Part shown: positions 46,701-58,800 of the stretch, in pieces
Layout of the letters: each line of letters starts with the position of its first letter
Position numbering within the stretch: position 1 is the first letter of the stretch
Notes under the pieces: generated by a model
Databases searched by the model: none
Told to the model about the DNA's origin: nothing
What the model saw: the letters and a program-made list of their open reading frames with translations, nothing else
Made by a program: the position numbers and the translations under genes
Assembly (NCBI RefSeq): GCF_041381155.1
Contig: NC_091149.1
Span: 10,308,609-10,372,608, forward strand
Direction of reading: 5' to 3'
DNA: 64,000 nucleotides
Source of the DNA: Argopecten irradians
Taxonomy: Eukaryota; Mollusca; Bivalvia; Pectinida; Pectinidae

Positions 46701-49700
46701 CCCTCGGGTAAAAAGGTACATACTAAACGCCATACTTGACATGTTTTTGGCACGCTTAACGATGTCGTTATCAGGCTCCTCCCACTTGTCTGTCTCCGCA
46801 TCCATTTCCGACGTGATTAACTTCATCTCAAGGCCGAGCTTAGCAATCTTGGCTTGCTCCTGTTAAGGTCAAAGGTTAAATGTTTAAGCATTATTCTCTA
46901 TATCTTTTGGGGTTATGAAGTCAGAGACGAAAACAAAAGGACATTAAAATGGCCGTTTGTTTTTTGTCTATGACTTCATAACCCCAAAAATATTGAGAAT
47001 AATGCTTATAATTTCATTCAGATGAGTTATCTGAATGAAATTATAAGCATTATACTCAGCTACTAATTAGTTAATCTACTATTACCGTATTTTCCGGACA
47101 ATAAGTCGCACCTGTGTACAAGCCGCAGAGGCCTTTTTTACGATTTTTTCAGGTTTTGTACACACATAAGACGCACCGTTACATAAGCCGCAACCAAAAG
47201 TTAGGCCCATGCACCCACGCAACCCTCTGTGTATATACGATCGATCTCTAATAAAGCATGGTAATGCTTATCGATCGATTAGAATCACGAAAACTGTCTG
47301 TAAACTTGTTCTGTAAATGTATAACAAATAAAACTCACAATGATGTAAATATCTTTAGCAAAATTGATTTGGTCATGTTTCTGTTCGTTGTTTACTCTGC
47401 CATTACGTAAGACTTCTTTTAGCTTGTGTGTAAACAAACATGGCGGCCGTACGAATTCACGCTTACTCTCTCTCATATTTCAACATGCCGGTTAAAATAC
47501 TTTCCTCAATATGCATACGATTTTCTTTTATATCTATTTTGATATACTTCGCGTATTAATTATATTGATGTGTAAAGGATTACTGTATTATCAAGACTAT
47601 CATTAACCTAAAATTGACTTCGTTTAGAGTGTTCTCTCTCAACTTGCCATCCCATGATGCAATTCACCGAAGCCTTATTTTTGTAAACTTCCGGATATGA
47701 TTTCGTGGTGTTTGCCGCTATAGAGATCGATTAAATGATTTTAATATCACTGTGCGATGTTTGCATTCGTTATAATGTTCTAAATTACATGTGATTTACG
47801 TGTGTGAACTCGATTGCTGATTATTTCATTGAAATCACGGCGACAGGATTCCGGGAAATTCCCCTGTTGACCGACATATGTGTAACACGTGTGCAAGTTC
47901 GAGTTCATGCTTACTCTCGCTCATATTTCAGTACGCCGGTAAATACTTTCTTCAGTATGCATAAGAATTTCTTTCTTGATATATTTTGTGTATTAAATGT
48001 ATCTTTGTGTAAAGAGTTACTGTATCAATCGACTTCGTTTAGAGTGTTCTTCCACTGTTTGTCAACTAGATATCCCATGATGCATTTCACCGAAGCCTTA
48101 TTTTTGTAAACTTCCGGATTATGACCTCGTGGTGTCTGCCGCTGCAGAGATCGATTAAATGAAGTTTCATCGCTATAATGTTCTATATTACATGTAATTC
48201 ACACTATAAACTTGACTGCCGATTATTTCATTGAAATCACAGCGACAGGATTCTGAGAAATACACATGTTGACCATGTGTAACACGTGTGCAAGTTATAT
48301 TTAGCAGTCATTCAGAAGATTGTTTTTTCCCTGTCTGCGGACATTTCTTTCACTCAAATAATATTTAAATAATATATTTAACTTATTGTTTGATATTTGA
48401 TGGTTTTTGACGTTTTAGTTATTATTTTCTTGGTAACGATCCTGCAGCAAATCGATAGCGAAATCAGTCCGCCATTGTGTTGTGACTGTAAACAACCACG
48501 CTTCAGTCGGCCGATTTTCCATGAATTAAACAATTTTACGATTGAACATGTATCTGGTACGTTATTATTTTTATCTTTATTATATTTTCATCACATATTA
48601 TATCGTTTAAACACTTTTACAGTGATTTGTTCGATGTATAACTTTACAAAACTGGCGAGTAAAACTTACGATTTTCACATGTGAATCACGACGTAATAAT
48701 GCCAAAACATCGTCAGATTTTGGTTTTCGTCCACAGATAAGTCGCACTGGTGTATATGCCGCACTCCCGATTTTCAGGGAAAAAAGTAGCGGCTTATACT
48801 CCGGAAAATACGGTATTAATTATTTCTGTGATTTTACTTATTTTTACAATAAAACAAATTGAGTTATGGCGCGGTGATATCTTATACAATAATTCCTTTT
48901 GGCCAATGACTGTCGCTTTTAGAATTCCCCACGAAACTGTTTTATACATATGACGTCATAATACTAGACGTACAATTCTTTCGGTCTATGGAAAAATAAC
49001 CTCAAAGATCAAACCAATAGAAATGGGTGTAACATATGAAATTAAATTATAAATATATTTTTTTCCCTTCAATATTTATCAATTATTGCTCAAAATAACC
49101 CTAACATGGCCATGTAGGCCTTATATATTTGGATACCCAAATTTAATATTTTCAAAGTTAATAGCCTAGCTACGTTGCTTATGATTATGTATCTCTTTTA
49201 GTCAAATTTTAACTATAACAGTCCGTGGCTATAATACAGAGTATTATAAGCAAGTGATTTTTTTAATATATATTATTACTAATTTTACATTGATGAATGA
49301 TCAAATTTTTCTGATATTTTTCAGAACTTTTTCTTTTTCAAAGCAGCAAATCCTTGGGAAACAGAAAACAAATTTTTCAAACAACTTGTAAACTCATGAA
49401 TACATGTATCTATAAAGTTGTAAATATTAGGTTGATATTTGAATGCAGAAATAAATTGGGACACAATAGTAGAAATGTTGAAGAAATGGTCAAAGGTCAA
49501 AATAGAGGTCACAATGACCTATATTCTGGTATTCTTATTCTGAAATAAACTTTATTTATTTTAAATTGATTGCGAAACAAGTAATACAATATATACAAAT
49601 CACTTTCGATGGCCCAGTTATATCCGTGTGAGTGCCAGGTCTTAAATGTGGTAGGAAACCAAAGTGCAATAAAACATCAAGGTATGCGAGAAAAATACTC

Positions 49701-52700
49701 TTACATACATGTATGTGGATATGGAGGATAGGAGTATTCTATTTATAGGTAATGATTTGATTTCATATGTTACACTCATTTCTATTGGTTATATCTTCAA
49801 GGATATTTTTTTTCATAGACCGAAAGAATTGTACTTCAAGTATTATGATGTCATATCTATACAGATCGTTTTTGCAGGATATTTAAAAAGCTGTAATCAT
49901 TGACCAAATTTAAACTGAACTATTGGATAAGATATCAATATGCAGCACCTCAATTTGTGTTATTGTAAAATTAAGAACAAAATTATTCCCAATAATTAGT
50001 ACCTAATTGAGTTATCTAAATAAAATCATCAGCATTATTTTCAATATCTTTTGAGTTTATGAAGTCATAGACAAAAAAAAAAAAAAAACAAAAACAGACA
50101 TTCTTTATCACGTCTATGAAAAATGTCCTTCTATTTTTTATCTATGATTTAATAAACCCAAAATATATTGACAATAATGCTTAAATATACAATGTCTGGA
50201 TAAGATACGGGTCATAAAATTGTCTTCTTTTGTGTTTCTGAGATAATGCTCTATATAGATTATACAGTAACCTACACGGAAGAACAACAATTGGTTGAAG
50301 TTATGCCAATCGAGCTAGCACATCTGTATTTTAGTCATATTATAACAACATATCTATATATTTTATATATCTGTTGTAATCAACAGCGACAGTACAGGAA
50401 ATTTCTTGGATAGTAAAACTGGCGAGTCTCGTGTCGGCAGTACCACTATAAAATGAACGGTTACAGTCAGGGTATCATTTGGAAGTTATTGATTTCTGGA
50501 AGAAGCTATATCGCTCTGTACAGTTAGTAGTTAAGACGACTCTGTTAGGCGTGACCTGAGATTACAGTACAGATCAGCTTAGAAAGAGTGACTTCAAATC
50601 GCTTGGAAACTCAATGAAGCAAAGGAAGCAATTATTAACCTATTCACCTCTATAAGACACATTTAGGCTCTTCTAAGTCAAAGAGAAGACCAGTCCATTA
50701 TGAAATATTGGGGTTGAAGATTAATGAACTTATTTACCCCTAAAAGACACATTTAGGCTCTTCTAAATCAAAGTGAAGACCATTCCATTATGAAATATTG
50801 GGGTTGAAGATTAATGAAGTTATTTACCCCTAAAAGACACATTTAGGCTCTTCTATATCAAAGAGAAGACCAGTCCATTATGAAATATTGGGATTGAAGA
50901 TTAATGAACTTATTCATCCCTAAAAGACACATTTAGGCTCCTCTAAATAAAAGTGAAGACCATTCCATTTTGAAATATTGGGGGTAAAGATTAATGAACT
51001 TATTCATCCCTAAAAGACACATTTAGGCTCTTCTAAATAAAAGAATAGACCAGACCATTATGAAATATCAAAGGTGAAATTGGTGCTGATATGTGTCAGT
51101 TTTGATATGATAAAATCATCACTTGAATCATAAACATTACTTAATCAAGGTCCTTGAGTTTGTCTTCATCAAATGCAATTTTAGGCGGGACAATTAAAAA
51201 GGATCTTAATACTGTAGAAGGATTGGACTGGGTTATTCATCGGTGACCAGGTAGCTCAATCAGTATAGCATCCAGCTAGCATTCGCAAGTCCTGGGTTGG
51301 AGCCCACATCTGGCCACTATAACTTATCCTCTCCTGTAAAAAACTTAGGACTGAACAAAATATCTGTGGTGGTGGTATAAGTGTCTTGTGTGTCTTTCAA
51401 GATGAAAACCGAGAAAGGAGGGTGGACTGTAAAGGGTTTTAACTGGGTCGATTTTAGATGACCAGATAGCTCAGTCGATAGAGCATTCAGCTGGAGTAAA
51501 AATTATAGAAAAAATTAAGTAATGCTTACCTCAGCATCCAGCTTGACAGGTCTCAGGCTACGGGAAGTTGTCCCATGTTTCTGTAAAACACACAAAAAAT
51601 TTTCATAATTCATATGTTGGAATTTAAAACCAAACTTTGAAAATCAAAGGTGATTTATTTAAAGACCCTTTGCCCTGTATTATAGGACATGTTTAGGTGT
51701 AGAGACAAACACAAACCTCAGGGCACCAGCGGAATTTAACTCGCTATATATAGATAGTTTGTTCTAAACATATTACAAACATCTGAACCTCGACAGAAAA
51801 TGAACAGTAGTAGTTACATCATAACCATGAATTTGTCTTGTGTTGTCGTTATAAATGTGTTTTACTGTACATATATGTGGCACATTTTTGTTTATGTCCT
51901 TTATTAATTATTATGTTAATTAAAGATGATCCACAACTAACAAACAGGAGCAGACAAATCAGTATTTTTTTTCAGTTACAAAAGTTACATACTAATTTAC
52001 ACCATTGAAAAGTTTGAGCTTCTAATTTTACTTCAAGATAAAAATATTAAAAATAATTAATTGTGTCCTGAAAAATATCTTTGGCACTATGTCCTATATG
52101 GAATGAAGCACTGCATGCACCAAAAGCAAAATAAATTATTTTATATCATTTTTTTGTGTTAATTAGACAAAAATATACTCGATTAAACTCCAATTATTGT
52201 TCAAAAGATGAGTATCATTTATGCTCAGTCCGCAGTAGAGCATCTTTAACAAATGGTCATTTAAATAAGAATCAATTAGCTCAGATTAGGACATTGAAAA
52301 GATTTGTTGAAATAAAAAAAACATTGCTAAAATAAATTCTACCATTGAAATATAAAATTGCTACAGTATATGGTATCGAGAATTAATCTAAAATGCATTG
52401 ATCGAACAGCCAATGCTGCACTAAGTTAAACTCCGAAATGAGTGCGGTTCAATATTCTGCTGATCCAGAGAATTGCCTGATTAGATTGAATCTCGGAAAA
52501 GTGGTTGAAGATTTGAAATTAAACGGATTAGAGAATCTGATTATACAGCTATCAGGCTGTCACAACACTACTGGAAGAGCTGATACAAGTCAGCTTAGAA
52601 ATCCCCAGAGATATATAGAACAGCTGATACAAGCCGGTGCGGAAATCCCTTGGGGAATCACAGAATCAGTATATGGCTTTCTGATGGCTAATTTTTCTTG

Positions 52701-55700
52701 TATCTTTAAGTACTAGCAGTGCTGGAATCTCAGCTATACAAAAAAGATTCACTGGTGTTTCATGGACAATATCATCAGCATCTTACACCATATTCATTCT
52801 AATTAGCATCTTCCCCTATACGCACCCTCCCCTCTACTGCTATTCCCCTTATAAGCAACCCTCCACTAGAAGATGGAGTTGAAGTTATATCCTTATAAGC
52901 AACCCTCCACTAGAAGATGGAGTTGAAGTTATATCCTTATAAGCAACCCTCCATTGGAAGAGGAGTTGAAGTTATATCCTTATAAGCAACCCTCCACTGG
53001 AAGAGGAGTTGAAGTCATATCCTTATAAGCAACCCTCCACTAGAAGATGGAGTTGAAGTTATATCCTTATAAGCAACCCTCCACTAGAAGATGGAGTTGA
53101 AGTCATATCCTTATAAGTAACCCTCCACTAGAAGATGGAGTTGAAGTTATATCCTTATAAGCAACCCTCCACTAGAAGATGGAGTTGAAGTTATATCCTT
53201 ATAAGCAACCCTCCACTAGAAGATGGAGTTGAAGTTATATCCTTATAAGTAACCCTCCACTAGAAGATGGAGTTGAAGTTATATCCTTATAAGCAACCCT
53301 CCACTAGAAGATGGAGTTGAAGTTATATCCTTATAAGCAACCCTCCACTAGAAGATGGAGTTGAAGTTATATCCTTATAAGCAACCCTCCACTAGAAGAT
53401 GGAGTTGAAGTCATATCCTTATAAGTAACCCTCCACTAGAAGATGGAGTTGAAGTTATATCCTTATAAGCAACCCTCCACTGGAAGAGGAGTTGAAGTTA
53501 TATCCTTATAAGCAACCCTCCACTAGAAGATGAAGTTGAAGTTATATCCTTATAAGCAACCCTCCACTAGAAGATGGAATTGAAGTTATATCCTTATAAG
53601 CAACCCTCCACTGGAAGAGGAGTTGAAGTTATATCCTTATAAGCAACCCTCCACTAGAAGAGGAGTTGAAGTTATATCCTTATAAGCAACCCTCCAATAG
53701 AAGAGGAGTTGAAGTTATATCCTTATAAGCAACCCTCCAATAGAAGAGGAGTTGAAGTTATATCCTTATAAGCAACCCTCCACTGGAAGATGGAGTTGAA
53801 GTTATATCCTTATCAGCAATCCTCCACTAGAAGATGGAGTTGAAGTTGTATCCTTATAAGCAACCCTCCACTGGAAGAGGAGTTGAAGTTATATCCTTAT
53901 AAGCAACCCTCCACTGGAAGAGGAGTTGAAGTTATATCCTTATAAGCAACCCTCCACTGGAAGATGGAGGTGAAGTTATATCCTTATAAGCAACCCTCCA
54001 CTGGAAGATGGAGTTGAAGTTATATCCTTATAAGCAACCCTCCACTGGAAGATGGAGTTGAAGTTATATCCTTATAAGCAACCCTCCACTGGAAGATGGA
54101 GTTGAAGTTATATCCTTATAAGCAACCCTCCACTGGAAGATGGAGGTGAAGTTATATCCTTATAAGCAACCATCCACTAGAAGATGGAGTTGAAGTTATA
54201 TCCTTATAAGCAACCCTCCACTGGAAGATGGAGTTGAAGTTATATCCTTATAAGCAACCCTCCACTGGAAGATGGAGTTGAAGTTGTATAAATATAAGAG
54301 ATTTTTCATGCGCAGCTTACATTTTAGTTCTCCTTTTGTTTTTAAAGGGTTATTGGTAGATTGTCATACACCTGAACCACTCGACCACCAATTAACCCAA
54401 GTTGTAGGACTAGTGGTAGAATGTCAGACACCTTAACCACTCAGCCGTTGTGACTCAGTGACTCATTTAGTTCTACGTATACCAGGTCATTTAAACATCC
54501 ATATAACCTCAACCAAATCTCTATTATTAGTAACAATAAAAGAAGATATGATTTTACAAGGTCCTTAAAGCATCCATATAACCTCAACAAAATTTCTATT
54601 ATTAGTAACAATAAAAGAATATTTGATTTCACCAGGTGCTTAAAGCATCCATATAACCTCAACAAAATTTCTATTATTAGTAAAAATAACAGCATATATG
54701 ATTTTACAAGGTCCTTAAAACATCCTTATAACCTCAACAAACGCTCTATAATTAGTAACAATAAAAAAATATTTGATTTTACCACATCCTCAAAACATCC
54801 TTATAACTTCAACAAAAGCTGTATCATTAGAAACAATAGCAGTATATTAGATTTTGCCAGGTCCTTAAAACATCCTTATAACCTCAACAAAAGCTCTATA
54901 ATTAGTAACAATAAAAAAATAATCCTTATAACTTCAACAAAAGCTGTATCAATAGAAACAATAACAGAATATTTTCATATAACCTCAACAAAAGCTCTAT
55001 ATTTAGTAACAATAACAGAATAATTTCCATGTAATCCAAGATCGTTGAGTGCAGTCTTCAAATTGCTTTTCAAGCGAAGGATTGCTGTATGATAATTGTG
55101 ACATTTTACACTACACCCATCGCTGGAATCAAGTTTTGATTCAATAAGCTCCAATCTGACACAGTGGCAGTGTGATATTTTCATTGATCCAGGAGCAACA
55201 CTCCTACACACTACTGTTTTCTATAACACACAAACAAATTCCCGAAAGAAGCTGCATTCAAATATTTTGCTGACACAGACATTCAAATACGTTTAAAGTA
55301 TTAAACCTGTTAAAACCGGATTTCTCTGTATTCTGGCATATATAGGCCTAACGTGCTGGTCTAGATGACATCTGTAATAGACAAGTTCCACTCTACATAA
55401 CACACAAATAAATTCCTGCAAGAATCTGAAATAAAACATTTTGCTGACACAGACATTCAAATACGTTATTGTGTAACTTGTCAAATTCGGTCTTTTATTA
55501 TCCAGATCCCTTTATATTCTGGTATGTGATATATATATAGATGATGTAAGGCATTTTTTCTTATATAATATCATTATATAATAAAAAAAACAATTAAATT
55601 AAAGCATGTATAAAAGTGAAATTTGGTCTATATTAAATACAGACACAAGTTACACAATATATAGCACACAAATAAATTTCGCCATTAACTTGAATTCAAA

Positions 55701-55794
55701 ACATCTCCCTGATACTAATATCAAAAGACAATCCTGAAGAACAGCGGCAGCTGGGAAAATGTTAGAGATCGATGGCAGATTTGTTTTAGTTTTG

Positions 55795-55830
<36 letters not shown>

Positions 55831-58800
55831 ACATACTTGCACAGTCTTGCGTCTAAATCCAACGAAGTTAGAAGAAGAAATGTTTTAATATCTCCTGAAG
55901 ATTTCCCATTAAGAATTGTCACAGATAACTTGTAGGATATGTTTCTGCAGGTGGTGGCTTACAGCCGAGATGGTTAATTAGACAGCAGACATGGAGATCT
56001 ATAGTTGTTGAAGGGAAAACGCACCTGAGGAAGTAGGTGTCAAGTTAATGTAACACAGTACCAAACTTACACACTCTATCTTTAAAACTACTGTACAGCC
56101 AGCCTGAGCCATTGATTTTTAAATCTTCCAAAGTCAAACTTGCAAGCTCAGTTTATGCTACGTCAGCCTCGCCATGCAGCAGTTAGTTTGACAAATACCG
56201 TCTTTTAACAGGCAAGATAGTTACTTTGGATTCACGGTATATACCGCTAACAAGGGAAATTAAAGGATGGCTCCATTTCATGTGTTTTAGGGACAATAGC
56301 TGGAAGTGGACTAGTCCAATATATAGACATGTTAGACAAGTGGGATCCTCTCCATGCTGGGACAACGTGCCATATATCTTACAAATACATAGTAACGGCA
56401 GCCGTAATCGCCATGTCTGGCCGCACCGCACCACCGATTCCACACAACCTGCTGTCATTTCATCTCAGTAACCATACAAACACATTAATGTCTTCACAAA
56501 AAATCCATATTCTACATTTTCTTTAATTATTCCCTGCACACCTCTCCTCCATCAATCACGCTGGTTACCATGGAAACTAAACTACAATACTCTATAACTG
56601 TACTTTTACTTATTATCATACATCACCAATTCTTATTATCAAACTGATGTAAGGCAAAAACACATCAATCCTCCTGAGAAAAATCACATCCAACTTCAAA
56701 AAGGAAGAAAAAGATATCTTACATGTCTGTATACGAAGTCATGGTAACCAATAAGGGTAACCATAGTGATACGTTTACATCTTGGTCTGTAGTCATGGTA
56801 ACAAATACATTTCACCATAGATATATATAGGTATGTTGCCATGGCAAGTAATACATGTAATCATGGTTATATATCTAGGTCTGTTGTCATGGTAACCAAT
56901 ACATGTCACCATAGTTATATATCTAGGTCTGTTGTCATGGTAACCAATACATGTCACTGTAGTTATATATCTAGGTCTGTTGTCATGGTAACTTATACAT
57001 GTCACCATAGTTATATATCTAGGTCTTTGTAATGGTAACAAATACATGTCACCATAGTTATATATCTAAGTTTGTTGTCATGGTAACTTATACATGTCAC
57101 CATAGTTATATATCTAAGTTTGTTGTCATGGTAACTTATACATGACACCATAGTTATATATCTAAGTTTGTTGTCAGCTGGTAACCAATACATGTCACCA
57201 TAGTTATATATCTAGGTCTGTTGTCATGGTAACAAATACATGTCACCACATTTATATATCTAGGTCTGTTGTCATGGTAACTAATACATGTCACCATAGT
57301 TATATACCTAGGTCTTTGTAATGGTAACAATTACATGTCACCATAGTTATATATCTAAGTTTGTTGTCATGGTAACTTATACATGTCACCACATTTATAT
57401 ATCTAGGTCTGTTGTCAGCTGGTAACCAATACATGTCACCATAGTTATATATCTAGGTCTGTTGTCATGGTAACTAAAGTAATACATGTCACCATAGTTA
57501 TATATCTAAGTTTGTTGTCATGATAACCTATACATGTCACCATAGTTATATATCTAGGTCTGTTGTCAGCTGGTAACCAATACATGTCACCATAGTTATA
57601 TATCTAGGTCTGTTGTCATGGTAACTAATACACGTCATCATAGTTATATATCTAGGTCTTTTGTCATGGTAACAAATAAATGTCACCACATTTATATATC
57701 TAGGTCTGTTGTCATTGTAACTAATTCATGTCACCATAGTTATATATCTAGGTATGTTGTCATGGTAACAAATACATGTCACTGCATTTATATATTTATG
57801 TCTGTTGTCATGGTAACTAACAACATGCCATCACAGTTATATATATCTAGGTCTGTTGTCATGGTAACAAATACATGTCACCATAGTTATATATCTAGGT
57901 CTGTTGTCATGGTAACTAATACATGTCACCACATTTATATATCTAGGTATGTTGTCATGGTAACTAATACATGTCACCATAGTTATATATCTAGGTCTGT
58001 TGTCATGGTAACGAATACATGTCACTATATTTTTTTAAGTACATTTGGGGCCAGCATTTTGCTGTATTTTCCCAATCTTATGTAAAAAAAAATCCCAAAT
58101 AAAGAAAAACTCCCAAAAATATACATATTTAAAAACAAGAGGCCCAGAGGGCCTGTATCGCTCACCTGGTTTGTAATGCCAAGTAATGTTCTGAATATAA
58201 GTTCATTGTTTCTTTTCTGAAGAAATTTGGATATTTACCTCTAATTCCCCTATTGGGCCCCACTCTTTCTCCTCCAGGGGGGTCAAAGCCAAAATTTAGA
58301 CGAATTCTGTTAACCCCAAGGATGTATCTGGCCAAATTTGGTTACAATCCATGCAGACCTCTAGGACAAGTAGCAATTTATAGGATTTACCTCTATTACC
58401 CCAATTGGGCCCTGCCCCTCCTGCCCCCGAGGGGTCAGAGCCAAAATTTATACAAGTTCTGTTCCCCTTCCCCCAAGGATGTTTCTGGCCAAATTTGGTT
58501 ACAATCCATGCAGAACTCTAGGACAAGTAGCCATTTATAGGATTTACCTCTATTTCCCCTATTGGGCCCCGCCCCTCCTGCCCCCGAGGGGTCAGAGCCA
58601 AAATTTATACAAGTTCTGTTCCCCTTCCCCCAAGGATGTTTCTGGCCAAATTTGGTTACAATCCATGCAGAACTCTAGGACAAGTAGCGATTTATAGGAT
58701 TTACCTCTATTACCCCTATTGGGCCCCGCCCCTCCTGCCCCCTGGGGGTCAGAGCCAAAATTTATACAAGTTCTGTTCCCCTTCCCCCAAGGATGTTTCT

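Noticed and set aside
52849..54290. CRISPR-like regular array
   Set aside because: Monomers are contiguous with no unique spacers and the context is a eukaryotic intron, so it is a satellite.
54975..55211. Extra alpha-catulin exon (78 codons)
   Set aside because: Cysteine-rich sequence unlike any catulin region; flanking exons already join in frame without it, and the surrounding DNA is repetitive.
57618..58085. 155-codon open frame
   Set aside because: It is a 16-residue repeat (YISRSVVMVTNTCHHS type) produced by the 48-bp satellite, whose length is a multiple of three. Frames of similar length occur on the other strand.
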